The notes under the pieces were generated by a model. It was not told the DNA's origin. It worked only from the letters and a program-made list of their open reading frames with translations, and ran no database searches. Positions 1-7,621 of a stretch of 64,000 bases of DNA are shown piece after piece (the stretch's first letter is position 1; the number at the start of each line of letters is the position of its first letter). This DNA is from JACCXE01 sp963718605. Its GTDB lineage: Bacteria > Actinomycetota > Acidimicrobiia > Acidimicrobiales > JACCXE01. Location: contig OY970363.1 of the NCBI GenBank assembly GCA_963718605.1, positions 2,976,001 to 3,040,000 on the forward strand. The letters are read 5' to 3'. Both the position numbers and the translations under genes were made by a program.

Positions 1-1
1 G

Positions 2-160
2 GGGATGCGCGTGCATGCCAAAACCGGACAGCCCTGCCCGGTGTGTGGCGACGTCATCCGCGAGGTCAGCTTCGCCACGAAGTCATTGCAGTACTGCGCG
101 ACATGCCAAACCGGAGGCAAGCCACTAGCCGATCGGCGCATGTCGCGCTTGTTGAAGTAG
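2..160 (+). CDS. Fpg/Nei-family DNA glycosylase, C-terminal end (partial)
   Basis: Only the last 52 codons are in the window; the gene starts upstream. They encode a CPVC ... YCATCQ four-cysteine arrangement followed by TGGKPLADRR. This is the C-terminal zinc finger of formamidopyrimidine-DNA glycosylase/endonuclease VIII proteins, which excise oxidised bases in base-excision repair. The stop (158-160) is 42 bp before the next gene on the same strand. Fpg cannot be told from Nei without the N-terminal catalytic region. Confidence 0.8.
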   Translation, partial: GMRVHAKTGQPCPVCGDVIREVSFATKSLQYCATCQTGGKPLADRRMSRLLK

Positions 161-202
161 GCGGTAGCCTGGGCGGTCTGTTCCCGCCTGGGAGGGTGAT
201 TC

Positions 203-1690
203 ATGCAGCGATTGACCGGCGTTGACGCCACATTCCTTTATCTGGAAACGCCAACAACGCACATGCACGTGGCCAGTACCGCGGTGTTCGACCCCGCGGA
301 AGTGCCCGAGGGCTACACGTTCGACCACGTGAAGGCCATGGTCGCGAACCGCCTGCCGCTGCTGCCTCCGTTCCGGCGCCGCCTGGTCGAGGTGCCGTTT
401 GCGTTGCACCATCCGCTGTGGATCGAAGACCCGGACTTCGACATCAACTACCACGTGCGTCGCGCCGCTCTGCCGAGCCCTGGTGGCCAGAAGGAACTCG
501 CGGAATTCGCGGCTGAAGTCATGAGCCGTCCGCTGGACCGCAAGCGCCCGCTGTGGGAGATGTACGTGGTGGAAGGCCTCGAAGGCGGCTACATCGCCAC
601 GGTCACCAAGACCCACCACGCGGCGATCGACGGTGTGTCGGGTGCCGAACTCACCGCCAACCTGCTCGACCTGTCTCCCGAAACCATGTGGCTTGATCCG
701 GCCGAAGACACCTGGACTCCGGAACGCATTCCGTCCGACGCCGAACTCGTGAGCTACGCGCTGCAGAGCCTGGCGCGCCAGCCACTGGCCGCGGCCAAGG
801 CCGCTCGCCGCACCGCGGAGGCCGCGCTCAACGTGCGGCGTCGCAACCGCACGCCCGACGCGTCGCCGCCGCCCGCGCCCTTCAGTGCGCCCGAGACGTC
901 GATCAACACGTCGATCTCGTCGCACCGCCGGTTCGCGTTCACGCAGATGAGCCTCGAAGACGTCAAGCACGTGAAGAACACGCTCGGCGGCACGGTCAAC
1001 GACATCGTGCTCGCGTTGTGTTCGGGGGCACTGCGCCGGTTCTTCGACGACAAGGGTGAGCACCCGGACGGCGCGCTGGTCGGCATGATCCCGATTTCGG
1101 TCCGCACCGAGGACCAGCAGGGCGCCATGGGCAACCGCGTCAGTTCGATGCTCGTGTCGTTGGCGAGCGACGTGGACGATCCGCTGGCGCGCCTGGCCGC
1201 GATCCGCGAGGCCACGAAGAACGCCAAGGAGCAGGACAAGGCGATCGGCGCGGACACGCTCACGAACTGGGCCGAGTTTGCGGCACCCGCGATCGCAGCG
1301 CGGGCGGCGCGGCTCTACTCGAACATGAAGATGGCCGACCGGCATCGGCCGTTGTTCAACGTGACCATCTCGAATGTGCCCGGCCCGCCGTTCCCCCTGT
1401 ATTCCGCCGGGGCCCGCATGGTCTCGATGTACCCGATGGGGCCGATCATGGACGGCGGTGCGCTCAACATCACCGTGATGTCCTACATGGACACGATGAA
1501 CTTCGGTCTCGTGGCGTGCGCCGAGACGATCCCGAACGTCGACAGCATCGCCCGATATCTCGACGAGGCCCTTGACGAACTGCTCAAACTCGCCAATGCC
1601 AAGGACGCGCCGGCCAAGGCCGCTCCCGCCAAGGCGAAGCCGGCCAAAAAGGCCGCGACGAAAAAGGTTGCGGCCGCTCCCGCGGAGTAA
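203..1690 (+). CDS. WS/DGAT wax ester synthase/diacylglycerol acyltransferase
   Basis: A 495-residue protein, the normal length for bacterial wax ester synthase/acyl-CoA:diacylglycerol acyltransferase, which makes storage wax esters or triacylglycerol at the membrane. The catalytic HHxxxDG motif is seen as HHAAIDGVSG near residue 139. The N-terminus (MQRLTGVDATFLYLETP) and the later NVPGPPFPLY and GGALNITVMSY segments are typical of the family. The ATG at 203 follows a GGGAGGG ribosome site. The last 30 or so residues are an Ala/Lys/Pro-rich tail, outside the fold and probably flexible. Substrate preference cannot be read from sequence. Confidence 0.93.
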   Translation: MQRLTGVDATFLYLETPTTHMHVASTAVFDPAEVPEGYTFDHVKAMVANRLPLLPPFRRRLVEVPFALHHPLWIEDPDFDINYHVRRAALPSPGGQKELAEFAAEVMSRPLDRKRPLWEMYVVEGLEGGYIATVTKTHHAAIDGVSGAELTANLLDLSPETMWLDPAEDTWTPERIPSDAELVSYALQSLARQPLAAAKAARRTAEAALNVRRRNRTPDASPPPAPFSAPETSINTSISSHRRFAFTQMSLEDVKHVKNTLGGTVNDIVLALCSGALRRFFDDKGEHPDGALVGMIPISVRTEDQQGAMGNRVSSMLVSLASDVDDPLARLAAIREATKNAKEQDKAIGADTLTNWAEFAAPAIAARAARLYSNMKMADRHRPLFNVTISNVPGPPFPLYSAGARMVSMYPMGPIMDGGALNITVMSYMDTMNFGLVACAETIPNVDSIARYLDEALDELLKLANAKDAPAKAAPAKAKPAKKAATKKVAAAPAE

Positions 1691-1717
1691 GGTTTCCGCT
1701 CCGCAGGATTGCTTCTT

Positions 1718-1793
1718 GCGGTAGTAGCTCAGTTGGTAGAGCGCGACCTTGCCAAGGTCGAGGTCGCCGGTTCGAGCCCGGTCTACCGCTCCA
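1718..1793 (+). tRNA. tRNA-Gly (anticodon GCC)
   Basis: The cloverleaf is complete: acceptor GCGGTAG pairs with CTACCGC, the D-arm is GCTCAGTTGGTAGAGC, the anticodon loop TTGCCAA has GCC at 1751-1753, and the T-arm is GCCGGTTCGAGCCCGGT. CCA is encoded at 1791-1793. A strong hairpin follows at once. Confidence 0.97.
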
Positions 1794-1795
1794 AC

Positions 1796-1829
1796 AGAAA
1801 CGCCCCCGGCTTCGGCTGGGGGCGTTTCT
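1796..1829. terminator. Hairpin terminator shared by tRNA-Gly and the convergent ACT gene
   Basis: AGAAACGCCCCC pairs with GGGGGCGTTTCT around a TTCG-centred loop, giving a 12-bp near-perfect stem between the tRNA and the stop of the convergent gene at 1832. The A-rich left and T-rich right flanks would allow termination in both directions. Confidence 0.75.
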
Positions 1830-1831
1830 CG

Positions 1832-2620
1832 TTACTTGCGGGTGAGGAGGCTTTTGAGGAGGTCGGCGGCGGTGCGGACGAGGCCCTCGCCGAGCTCGCG
1901 GGCCTGGGCGAACATGTCACCGGCCACTTCCGTGATGCTGCCGCCCTCGCCTTCGGCCGTCAGGCGCCGCTCGAGTCCGGCGACGTCAACATCCCCGCTC
2001 ACCACGAAGACGTCGTTGGCTTCCTCGTCGCCGGTGATCCACGCCGCTTCGATGCTCGTGCCCGCGTCGGCGAACCATGAACAGATCGCCGCGAGCAGCC
2101 CCCTCTGGTCGGGGGCGACCACGCTGATCATCGCGTCGCCGTTCGCCTCGCCCGTGCGCCGCACGAACGCGCGGCCGACGGGGACGAACGGAGCTTGCGG
2201 ACAGGCGCCGTTGCTCGCCGAGCGCAGGGCGCTACCGAGTTCGTCGAGCTTGGCGTCTGAGGGAGCAGGCCCGGCCACCGTGATCGCGTGCAGCGCGAGG
2301 TCCAGTTCTGTCCACGTGGCCACCGAGGCGCCGCGCACGCTGTAGTCCGCCGCGCTCAAGATGGCGGCGGTGTCGGCCAGCAGACCCTTGCGGTCGTGGG
2401 CAACGACGGCGAGCCGCCACCCGTCCTCAGCGGCCACGGCGCGCGCTCGCACCTCCGCGCGTTTGAGCGGGGGATGGCACAACGCCAAGTCTTCGGCGAG
2501 TTGCACGCCGCTGTCGCTCGACAACCACAGCGGTGACGCACCGGCGATCAACGCCTTGGCGATGTCGTCGGGCACCGTGGTGGCCGCCAATCCTTTTCGT
2601 AGTTGGGCAATCGTCGCCAT
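1832..2620 (-). CDS. ACT-domain protein, GlnD-like
   Basis: A 262-residue protein with two ACT-type ligand-binding repeats. One begins VVAHDRKGLLADTAAIL and the second ISVVAPDQRGLLAAICSWF, both with the D-x-x-G-L-L signature of the ACT domains of uridylyltransferase GlnD. There is no nucleotidyltransferase or HD domain, so this is a stand-alone regulatory protein and the ligand is unknown. The ATG at 2620 was chosen over an upstream start because a GGAAGGGA site precedes it. It also shares one base with the stop of the upstream hydrolase (TAATG), which implies translational coupling. Confidence 0.8.
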   Translation of the reverse strand: MATIAQLRKGLAATTVPDDIAKALIAGASPLWLSSDSGVQLAEDLALCHPPLKRAEVRARAVAAEDGWRLAVVAHDRKGLLADTAAILSAADYSVRGASVATWTELDLALHAITVAGPAPSDAKLDELGSALRSASNGACPQAPFVPVGRAFVRRTGEANGDAMISVVAPDQRGLLAAICSWFADAGTSIEAAWITGDEEANDVFVVSGDVDVAGLERRLTAEGEGGSITEVAGDMFAQARELGEGLVRTAADLLKSLLTRK

Positions 2621-3501
2621 TAGACGTCCCTTCCAAGCGTGGATTGCAGTTCGACCACGTTGGCCATCACCTCGTCGAACGCGTCCGGATCGGCCAGCAA
2701 CCACGAATGATTGCCGGGCAGTACTTGTCCTTCAATGCCCAGGGCACTACACAGCGCGTCAAACGCGGACAGCGGGATGATGCCGTCGTGTTCGCCCGAC
2801 AGCACGACGACGGGCAGGTGCCGCGCCCGGAGCTCCTCCAGTTCCACGCGCAGGTCGGCTTCGCTCGCGAGCTTGCCGGCGTTGAACATCGCGCGCGGGT
2901 TGCGCAGCACGTTGCCGAAGAAGTCCTCGCGCACGCTCAGAAGCATGCGGACACTCTTTTGCGGCGGCCACGCTTCCTTCGCGAACTCGAAGGCCCACTC
3001 CCAGGGGGCGCGGTCTGACAACTGCCGATCGCCTCGGCCCCATACGGCTCCGCCGACGGAGTTGACCAGGATGAGTTGGCGGACACGCTCGGGATGATCG
3101 TGGGCCAACGTGATCGAGACGCCACCGCCGAATGAATGCCCGATGACAACTGCGGGTTCATCGACGCCGACCGCGCTCAGAAACGCGTTTGTCCACGCGC
3201 CGAACGCATGGATGTCACTGGCATCGGGCAACGACGCGGTGCCACCGAAGCCGGGCATGGCGGGTGCCAGCACGCGGCAGCCCCGCAGCGCGAGCCGCGC
3301 CAGCGCGCGTTTGTAGGTGTGGTGACCGAGGCCCCAGCCGTGCAGGAAGATGACCGGCGGCCCCTCGCCGGCCTCGCCGTACTCCGCGGGCCGGCCCTGC
3401 ACGAGCGTGCGCGACCAGCGCAGGTGGCCGGGCGGCAGTACGGGTTCAGTTTTGACGGTCGGGCCGCGGCGCAGGGGGCACGCCGGCAGCACAAGGTTCA
3501 T
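2620..3501 (-). CDS. Alpha/beta hydrolase
   Basis: A 293-residue alpha/beta-fold hydrolase. The oxyanion-hole region is HGWGLGHHTY, the nucleophile elbow is GHSFGGG, a late GEHDG segment fits the acid position, and the histidine is in PGNHSW near the C-terminus. No signal peptide is visible, so it is probably cytoplasmic. It is the first gene of a two-gene unit with the ACT-domain gene (one-base stop/start overlap). Substrate unknown. The first 15 residues could be trimmed if translation starts at the internal GTG (VKTEPVLPPG). Confidence 0.85.
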   Translation of the reverse strand: MNLVLPACPLRRGPTVKTEPVLPPGHLRWSRTLVQGRPAEYGEAGEGPPVIFLHGWGLGHHTYKRALARLALRGCRVLAPAMPGFGGTASLPDASDIHAFGAWTNAFLSAVGVDEPAVVIGHSFGGGVSITLAHDHPERVRQLILVNSVGGAVWGRGDRQLSDRAPWEWAFEFAKEAWPPQKSVRMLLSVREDFFGNVLRNPRAMFNAGKLASEADLRVELEELRARHLPVVVLSGEHDGIIPLSAFDALCSALGIEGQVLPGNHSWLLADPDAFDEVMANVVELQSTLGRDV

Positions 3502-3572
3502 AGGCCACGGTACTTACCCGTTATGGCTGAACCGGAAGGCAAACACGTTAAGAGTCCGTGACTTGCCTCAGT

Positions 3573-3590
3573 TGTTAGGCGCGCCTAACA
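3573..3590. promoter_or_regulatory. DtxR/IdeR-like iron box upstream of the FTR1 operon
   Basis: TGTTAGGCGCGCCTAACA is a perfect 18-bp palindrome. It has the TTAGG...CCTAA half-sites recognised by DtxR/IdeR-type iron-dependent repressors. It ends ten bases before the GTG chosen for the FTR1 permease, so a bound repressor would block transcription. The iron link is supported by the operon it precedes, while the identity of the repressor is inferred. Confidence 0.75.
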
Positions 3591-3600
3591 TTTGATCTCA

Positions 3601-4473
3601 GTGCTCCCTACCTTCGTTATCGGCTTGCGGGAAGGCGTTGAGGCGTCGCTGATCGTCGGCATCATCGCCGCGTTCTTGCGCCAGCGCGGCGACCTGCGCC
3701 AGCTGCGCTTCGTTTGGTACGGCGTTGGCTTGGCCGTCGCCTTGTGCATCGCGGTGGGCGTCACTCTCGAGGTGGTCAACGAGAACCTGCCGCAGCGCCA
3801 GCAGGAGCAACTCGAGACGGTCATCGCGCTGTTTGCAGTCGTGCTCGTCACCTCGATGATCGTGTGGATGGCCAAGCACGCGCGCGGCCTCAGGGGCGAC
3901 CTTGAGCAGAAAGCCGGCGCCGCTCTGGCCATGGGATCGGGCAAGGCGCTGGTGCTCATGGCGTTCTTGGCGGTGCTGCGCGAGGGCTTCGAAACCGCCG
4001 TGTTCTTTGTGTCCGCGCTGCAGTCGTCGACGAATCGCGCCGCGTCGGGCGCGGGCGCCTCACTGGGAATCGTGGTGGCCGTCGCGATCGGTTACGGCAT
4101 TTACAAGGGCGGCGTGAAACTCGATCTGGCCCGCTTCTTCCGCGCGACGGGCTTCGTGCTCGTACTCGTTGCCGCGGGCCTCGTCGCCTTCGCCATGCAT
4201 ACCGGCCACGAGGCCGGGTGGATCAACTTCGGCCAAGGCCAAGCGCTCGACCTGTCATGGCTCATCAAGCCGGGCACGATTCCCGCCGCCCTGCTCACCG
4301 GGATGCTCGGCATTCAACCGAAGCCGACCGTTATCGAAGCGATCGGCTGGCTCGTCTACTTCATTCCCGTTGCATTCTTCGTTCTCGCTGGAGGGTTCCA
4401 TGTCCCGTCGTCTTTGGTGTCTCGCACTCGTCGCCCCGCTGGCCCTGGCCGCGTGCGGGAGCGACAAGTCTGA
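3601..4473 (+). CDS. FTR1-family iron permease (EfeU-like)
   Basis: A 290-residue integral membrane protein with about seven hydrophobic segments. It has the two REGxE iron-binding motifs of the FTR1/EfeU family: LREGVEASLIVG at the N-terminus and LREGFETAVFF mid-protein. These proteins import iron across the cytoplasmic membrane. I chose GTG 3601 because VLPTFVIGLREG matches the usual family N-terminus; a TTG nine bases upstream is possible. The palindromic iron box lies just upstream. The last 74 bases overlap the next gene in another frame, so the C-terminal tail (SRTRRPAGPGRVRERQV) is probably not conserved. Confidence 0.9.
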   Translation: MLPTFVIGLREGVEASLIVGIIAAFLRQRGDLRQLRFVWYGVGLAVALCIAVGVTLEVVNENLPQRQQEQLETVIALFAVVLVTSMIVWMAKHARGLRGDLEQKAGAALAMGSGKALVLMAFLAVLREGFETAVFFVSALQSSTNRAASGAGASLGIVVAVAIGYGIYKGGVKLDLARFFRATGFVLVLVAAGLVAFAMHTGHEAGWINFGQGQALDLSWLIKPGTIPAALLTGMLGIQPKPTVIEAIGWLVYFIPVAFFVLAGGFHVPSSLVSRTRRPAGPGRVRERQV

Positions 4474-4777
4474 CGAAGGGACCGTCGGCGGCTCCGCGGA
4501 CGCCACGCACATCGCGGTGACGATTTCTGACGAGGGCTGCGACCCGGCCGCGATCGAGACGAAGGCGGGCAAGACCGCGTTCGACGTGACCAACAAGGGT
4601 TCGGCGAGCGTCATCGAGTTTTACGTGTACAAGGGCAAGAAGGTCGAGGGCGAAGTCGAAAACGTGCTGCCCGGATCGCCCAAGACCCTCACGCTCACCC
4701 TCGACGAGGGCGCCTACACCATCAAGTGCCCGAACGGCTCGAAGAACGAGACCGGCACGCTCACCGTCACCGCCTAA
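4400..4777 (+). CDS. Cupredoxin-like lipoprotein (EfeO N-terminal domain type)
   Basis: A 125-residue exported protein. The N-terminus is a lipoprotein signal with the lipobox LAAC at residues 17-20. The rest is one cupredoxin-like domain of the EfeO type: HIAVTISDEGCDP, then EGEVENVLPGSP, then AYTIKCPNG. EfeO-type domains bind or pass iron to the FTR1 permease outside the membrane. The peptidase-like second half of full EfeO is absent. The ATG at 4400 has a GGAGGG site and lies inside the end of the permease gene, so the two are coupled. Confidence 0.82.
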   Translation: MSRRLWCLALVAPLALAACGSDKSDEGTVGGSADATHIAVTISDEGCDPAAIETKAGKTAFDVTNKGSASVIEFYVYKGKKVEGEVENVLPGSPKTLTLTLDEGAYTIKCPNGSKNETGTLTVTA

Positions 4778-4801
4778 CCCGCACCACTACCCGGAGGATT
4801 C

Positions 4802-6325
4802 ATGCGTCGTCCTATCCCTTTCTTCATCGCGGCCGCGCTCGCGGCGGCTGGCCTGTCCGCGTGCGGATCGTCCACGCCGACCATCGCGATCGGGCTCAAC
4901 CCGGGCGGCTGTGACGCCAACCTGATCGCGCTCCCGACGGGCAAGGTCAACCTGGTCGTCACGAACCGCGGCGGCGGCGGCGAGTTTGAGATCGTGGACG
5001 AGAACGACCACGCGTATCTCAAGCAGGACATCGATCAAGACCAGACGAAGACGATGTCGGTCAACCTGAAGACGGGTACGTACATCGCCGAGTGCCGCAC
5101 CGACGACGTCACCGCGACGGTCATCGCGGGCACGCCGACGGGCGCCAAAGGTGAGCCGGGCGCGGCCGCGACCTTCGCGAACGCGGCGCCGGGGTTCGGG
5201 CCGCGTGACGGCAACTCGTATGACGCACACAACCTCGTAGCGAACTCGGCGGTCTACGACGCCGACGTCGTTGACCCGTCCATGGTCAACGCGTGGGGCC
5301 TCGCCAATCGGCCCGCCGGTCTCGGCGGCCACATCTGGGTGTCGGCGAGTGGCTCCGGGCAGTCAATCGAATACGTCGGCGACATCGGCGAGGTGCCGTT
5401 GTACCAAGACGAGCTGCGCAGCATCTCGATTCCCGGTGCGAAGGGTCCCGACGGTGCGCCGGCGGCTGCCCGTTCGCTGGGCACGCCGACCGGTGTCGTG
5501 TTCAACGGCGCACCCGATCGCTTCGTGATCACGCAGGGCAGCGTTACCGGGCCCGCCAAGTTCATCTTCGCCGGCACCGAGGGAACCATCTCGGCATGGA
5601 CCGAGCGAAAGAATGCCGACGGCTCCGCCGATCGCGAGTCGTACGCGTCACTGATGGCCGACGCGGGCGAGCGCGGCTCGGCGTACTTCGGCCTCGCGGT
5701 GGCGCCGAGCGGCGACAAGTTGCTCGTGGCCGACTTCGGGCCGGACCACGTGGTCCGCACGTACAACGACAAGTTCGAAGAGATCCCGACGGTTGGTTTT
5801 GCCAATCCGTTCGTGAAGCTGAGCGCCACGATCAAGCCAGGCGACTTCGTGCCGTGGAACGTCACGACGATCGGCCAACGGGTGTTCGTGTCCTACGCCG
5901 CGATCGGTGCGGACGACAGCAATAAAGCGAAGGCTGCGATTGCTGAGGAAGGCGCCGCACCCGGCGCGGGCCGTGTCGTCGAGTTCGATGCAAACGGCAC
6001 CGTCGTGCGGACCTTCGCCGACAAGAAGGCGCTCAACGCTCCGTGGGGCATCGAGATCGCGCCGGCGGGCTTCGGCAAGCTCTCGGGTGCTCTCCTGGTG
6101 GCCAACTTCGGTGACGGAACGATCTCCGCGTTCAACGCCGAGGACGGCACGTTCCTCGATTACCTCCGCAACGCCGATGGCAAGCCGGTCGTGATCGACG
6201 GCATCTGGGGACTGCTGAAGGGCAACGGCGCCAGCCTTGGTCGCGCCGACGCGGTGTACTTCTCGGCGGGCCCACGCGGCGAACAGGACGGCGTGTTTGG
6301 CCGGCTTGTCGCCGACGCGAGCTAG
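4802..6325 (+). CDS. Lipoprotein with cupredoxin-like domain fused to a TIGR03118 beta-propeller-like domain
   Basis: A 507-residue exported protein with a lipobox (LSAC, residues 18-21). Residues about 25-105 repeat the EfeO-like cupredoxin pattern of the preceding gene (IGLNPGGCDAN, then GTYIAECRTDD). From about residue 140 (YDAHNLVANSAVYDADVVDPSMVNAWG) the protein matches the TIGR03118 family, thought to form a beta-propeller and of unknown function. A CGGAGGATTC site precedes the ATG and the gap to the previous gene is 24 bp. This is the third gene of the iron operon and sits where EfeB would be expected; no EfeB is present. Confidence 0.8.
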   Translation: MRRPIPFFIAAALAAAGLSACGSSTPTIAIGLNPGGCDANLIALPTGKVNLVVTNRGGGGEFEIVDENDHAYLKQDIDQDQTKTMSVNLKTGTYIAECRTDDVTATVIAGTPTGAKGEPGAAATFANAAPGFGPRDGNSYDAHNLVANSAVYDADVVDPSMVNAWGLANRPAGLGGHIWVSASGSGQSIEYVGDIGEVPLYQDELRSISIPGAKGPDGAPAAARSLGTPTGVVFNGAPDRFVITQGSVTGPAKFIFAGTEGTISAWTERKNADGSADRESYASLMADAGERGSAYFGLAVAPSGDKLLVADFGPDHVVRTYNDKFEEIPTVGFANPFVKLSATIKPGDFVPWNVTTIGQRVFVSYAAIGADDSNKAKAAIAEEGAAPGAGRVVEFDANGTVVRTFADKKALNAPWGIEIAPAGFGKLSGALLVANFGDGTISAFNAEDGTFLDYLRNADGKPVVIDGIWGLLKGNGASLGRADAVYFSAGPRGEQDGVFGRLVADAS

Positions 6326-7578
6326 CGCTTGACGCAGTTACTGCCCGTCAACGCGGTGATGTCCACCGCGTTGGCGAGGCGGGCCTGCCCGGCGTCGCTG
6401 ATGTGAAGTTGGTCACCCGCGTCGTAATCGGGAAACAGCGCGGCGGCGTTGCCGGGGTGCGCCACGGCGGCGGCGAAGTCGAACACGCCGTCGAACACAC
6501 GGTTGCCCTTGGTGCGGATCCAGTTGTTGACCGCGGCGCGTATCGCGACTGCCCGTGGCGTGCCGTGGTTGTTGTATGTCGTCGGGGCGATGGTGGTGAC
6601 GAACGCGCGCAGGCCAAGGCGGTGCGCATCGTCCGCAAACCGGCGCATGCCGGCGATGATCGCGGCGCTGTCGCGCGGCGGCGCCTGCGACGCGATGTCA
6701 TTGGTGCCCTCGTGCAGGATCACATCGGTCAGGCCCGCGATTGGAGCGACGTCCCAGTCCAAGCGCTCCAGTCCACTTGAGCCGTGGAAGAACGGCTCAT
6801 CGGTCAACAGCGTGTTGCCGCTGATCCCACCGTTGACAACCGACATGTGACGCGTCGGCGCCGAGGTATCGAGCCGTGCCTGCAGATAGTCAGTCCACCG
6901 CCTGTCGGCATCGATGGTGGTGCCGGCACCGTCGGTGATCGAGTCGCCGACGGCGACGACGGTGTTCACTCGGGAGACGCCGAGCACCTCGACGCCGGTG
7001 AGGTAAAACGCGGAAAGGGTTTTTGTTCTGAAGGGCGCCGCGCTCGGATCCGCAGCGCCGTTCGCGTCCGACACGTACGACGTGCGTCGCGTGTCGATGT
7101 GGCGGCTCACAAACGCGTCGGCCGAACGCACGAACATGCTGACGGCGATCGGCTGCCCCGCGACCGTGCCGAGGCTGACGGGGTCACTGCGCAGGCGTCC
7201 ACCGGCGGGCACGACGGCGCTCGTGCGACCGCCAAAAGTGATCGGCCGCATCGTCAGCGGAATCACCGAGGCGCCTTCGGCCACGTCGCCGATCGTGACC
7301 AGGCCCAGTTGGAGGGGCGACCGCCCGTACCGGTTGGACACGACGATGCGCGCCGCCGACCCGCTGGCGTGGGGCAGCACGATCGTTCGGATCGTGCGTC
7401 CGCTCAGCGACGGCACCGCGTCCTCATCGGCGCGGTAGAGCGCGGGCGACGCGTGCCACGCCGCAGTCCACGCGGGACGGCACAGCGGCGTCGCCGCCGC
7501 GTTGGAATGATCGAGTCCGTCTATGCCGCCGAGGAGGAGCCCCACCACGACCGCGAGCCCGAAGGCCCGGCGCATCAT
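6322..7578 (-). CDS. Secreted SGNH/GDSL-family hydrolase
   Basis: A 418-residue protein with an N-terminal signal peptide. Residues about 205-410 form an SGNH esterase/lipase domain: block I is VVAVGDSITDG with the nucleophile Ser, block III is HEGTNDI, and block V is DQLHISDAG with the catalytic Asp/His. The first half (about residues 40-200) is a beta-rich region often found in this secreted actinobacterial subfamily. It is convergent with the iron operon and their stop codons share CTAG. Substrate unknown; polysaccharide deacylation or lipid esters are possible. Confidence 0.88.
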   Translation of the reverse strand: MMRRAFGLAVVVGLLLGGIDGLDHSNAAATPLCRPAWTAAWHASPALYRADEDAVPSLSGRTIRTIVLPHASGSAARIVVSNRYGRSPLQLGLVTIGDVAEGASVIPLTMRPITFGGRTSAVVPAGGRLRSDPVSLGTVAGQPIAVSMFVRSADAFVSRHIDTRRTSYVSDANGAADPSAAPFRTKTLSAFYLTGVEVLGVSRVNTVVAVGDSITDGAGTTIDADRRWTDYLQARLDTSAPTRHMSVVNGGISGNTLLTDEPFFHGSSGLERLDWDVAPIAGLTDVILHEGTNDIASQAPPRDSAAIIAGMRRFADDAHRLGLRAFVTTIAPTTYNNHGTPRAVAIRAAVNNWIRTKGNRVFDGVFDFAAAVAHPGNAAALFPDYDAGDQLHISDAGQARLANAVDITALTGSNCVKR

Positions 7579-7621
7579 GGGCCGACGTTACTCAGCTAGC
7601 CGGCAGTAATGCCGGAGGCTG

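Noticed and set aside
125..1345. 406-codon minus-strand open frame opposite the WS/DGAT gene
   Set aside because: Arg/His/Val-rich composition typical of an antisense shadow in GC-rich DNA. The plus-strand frame has a full family match and a ribosome site.
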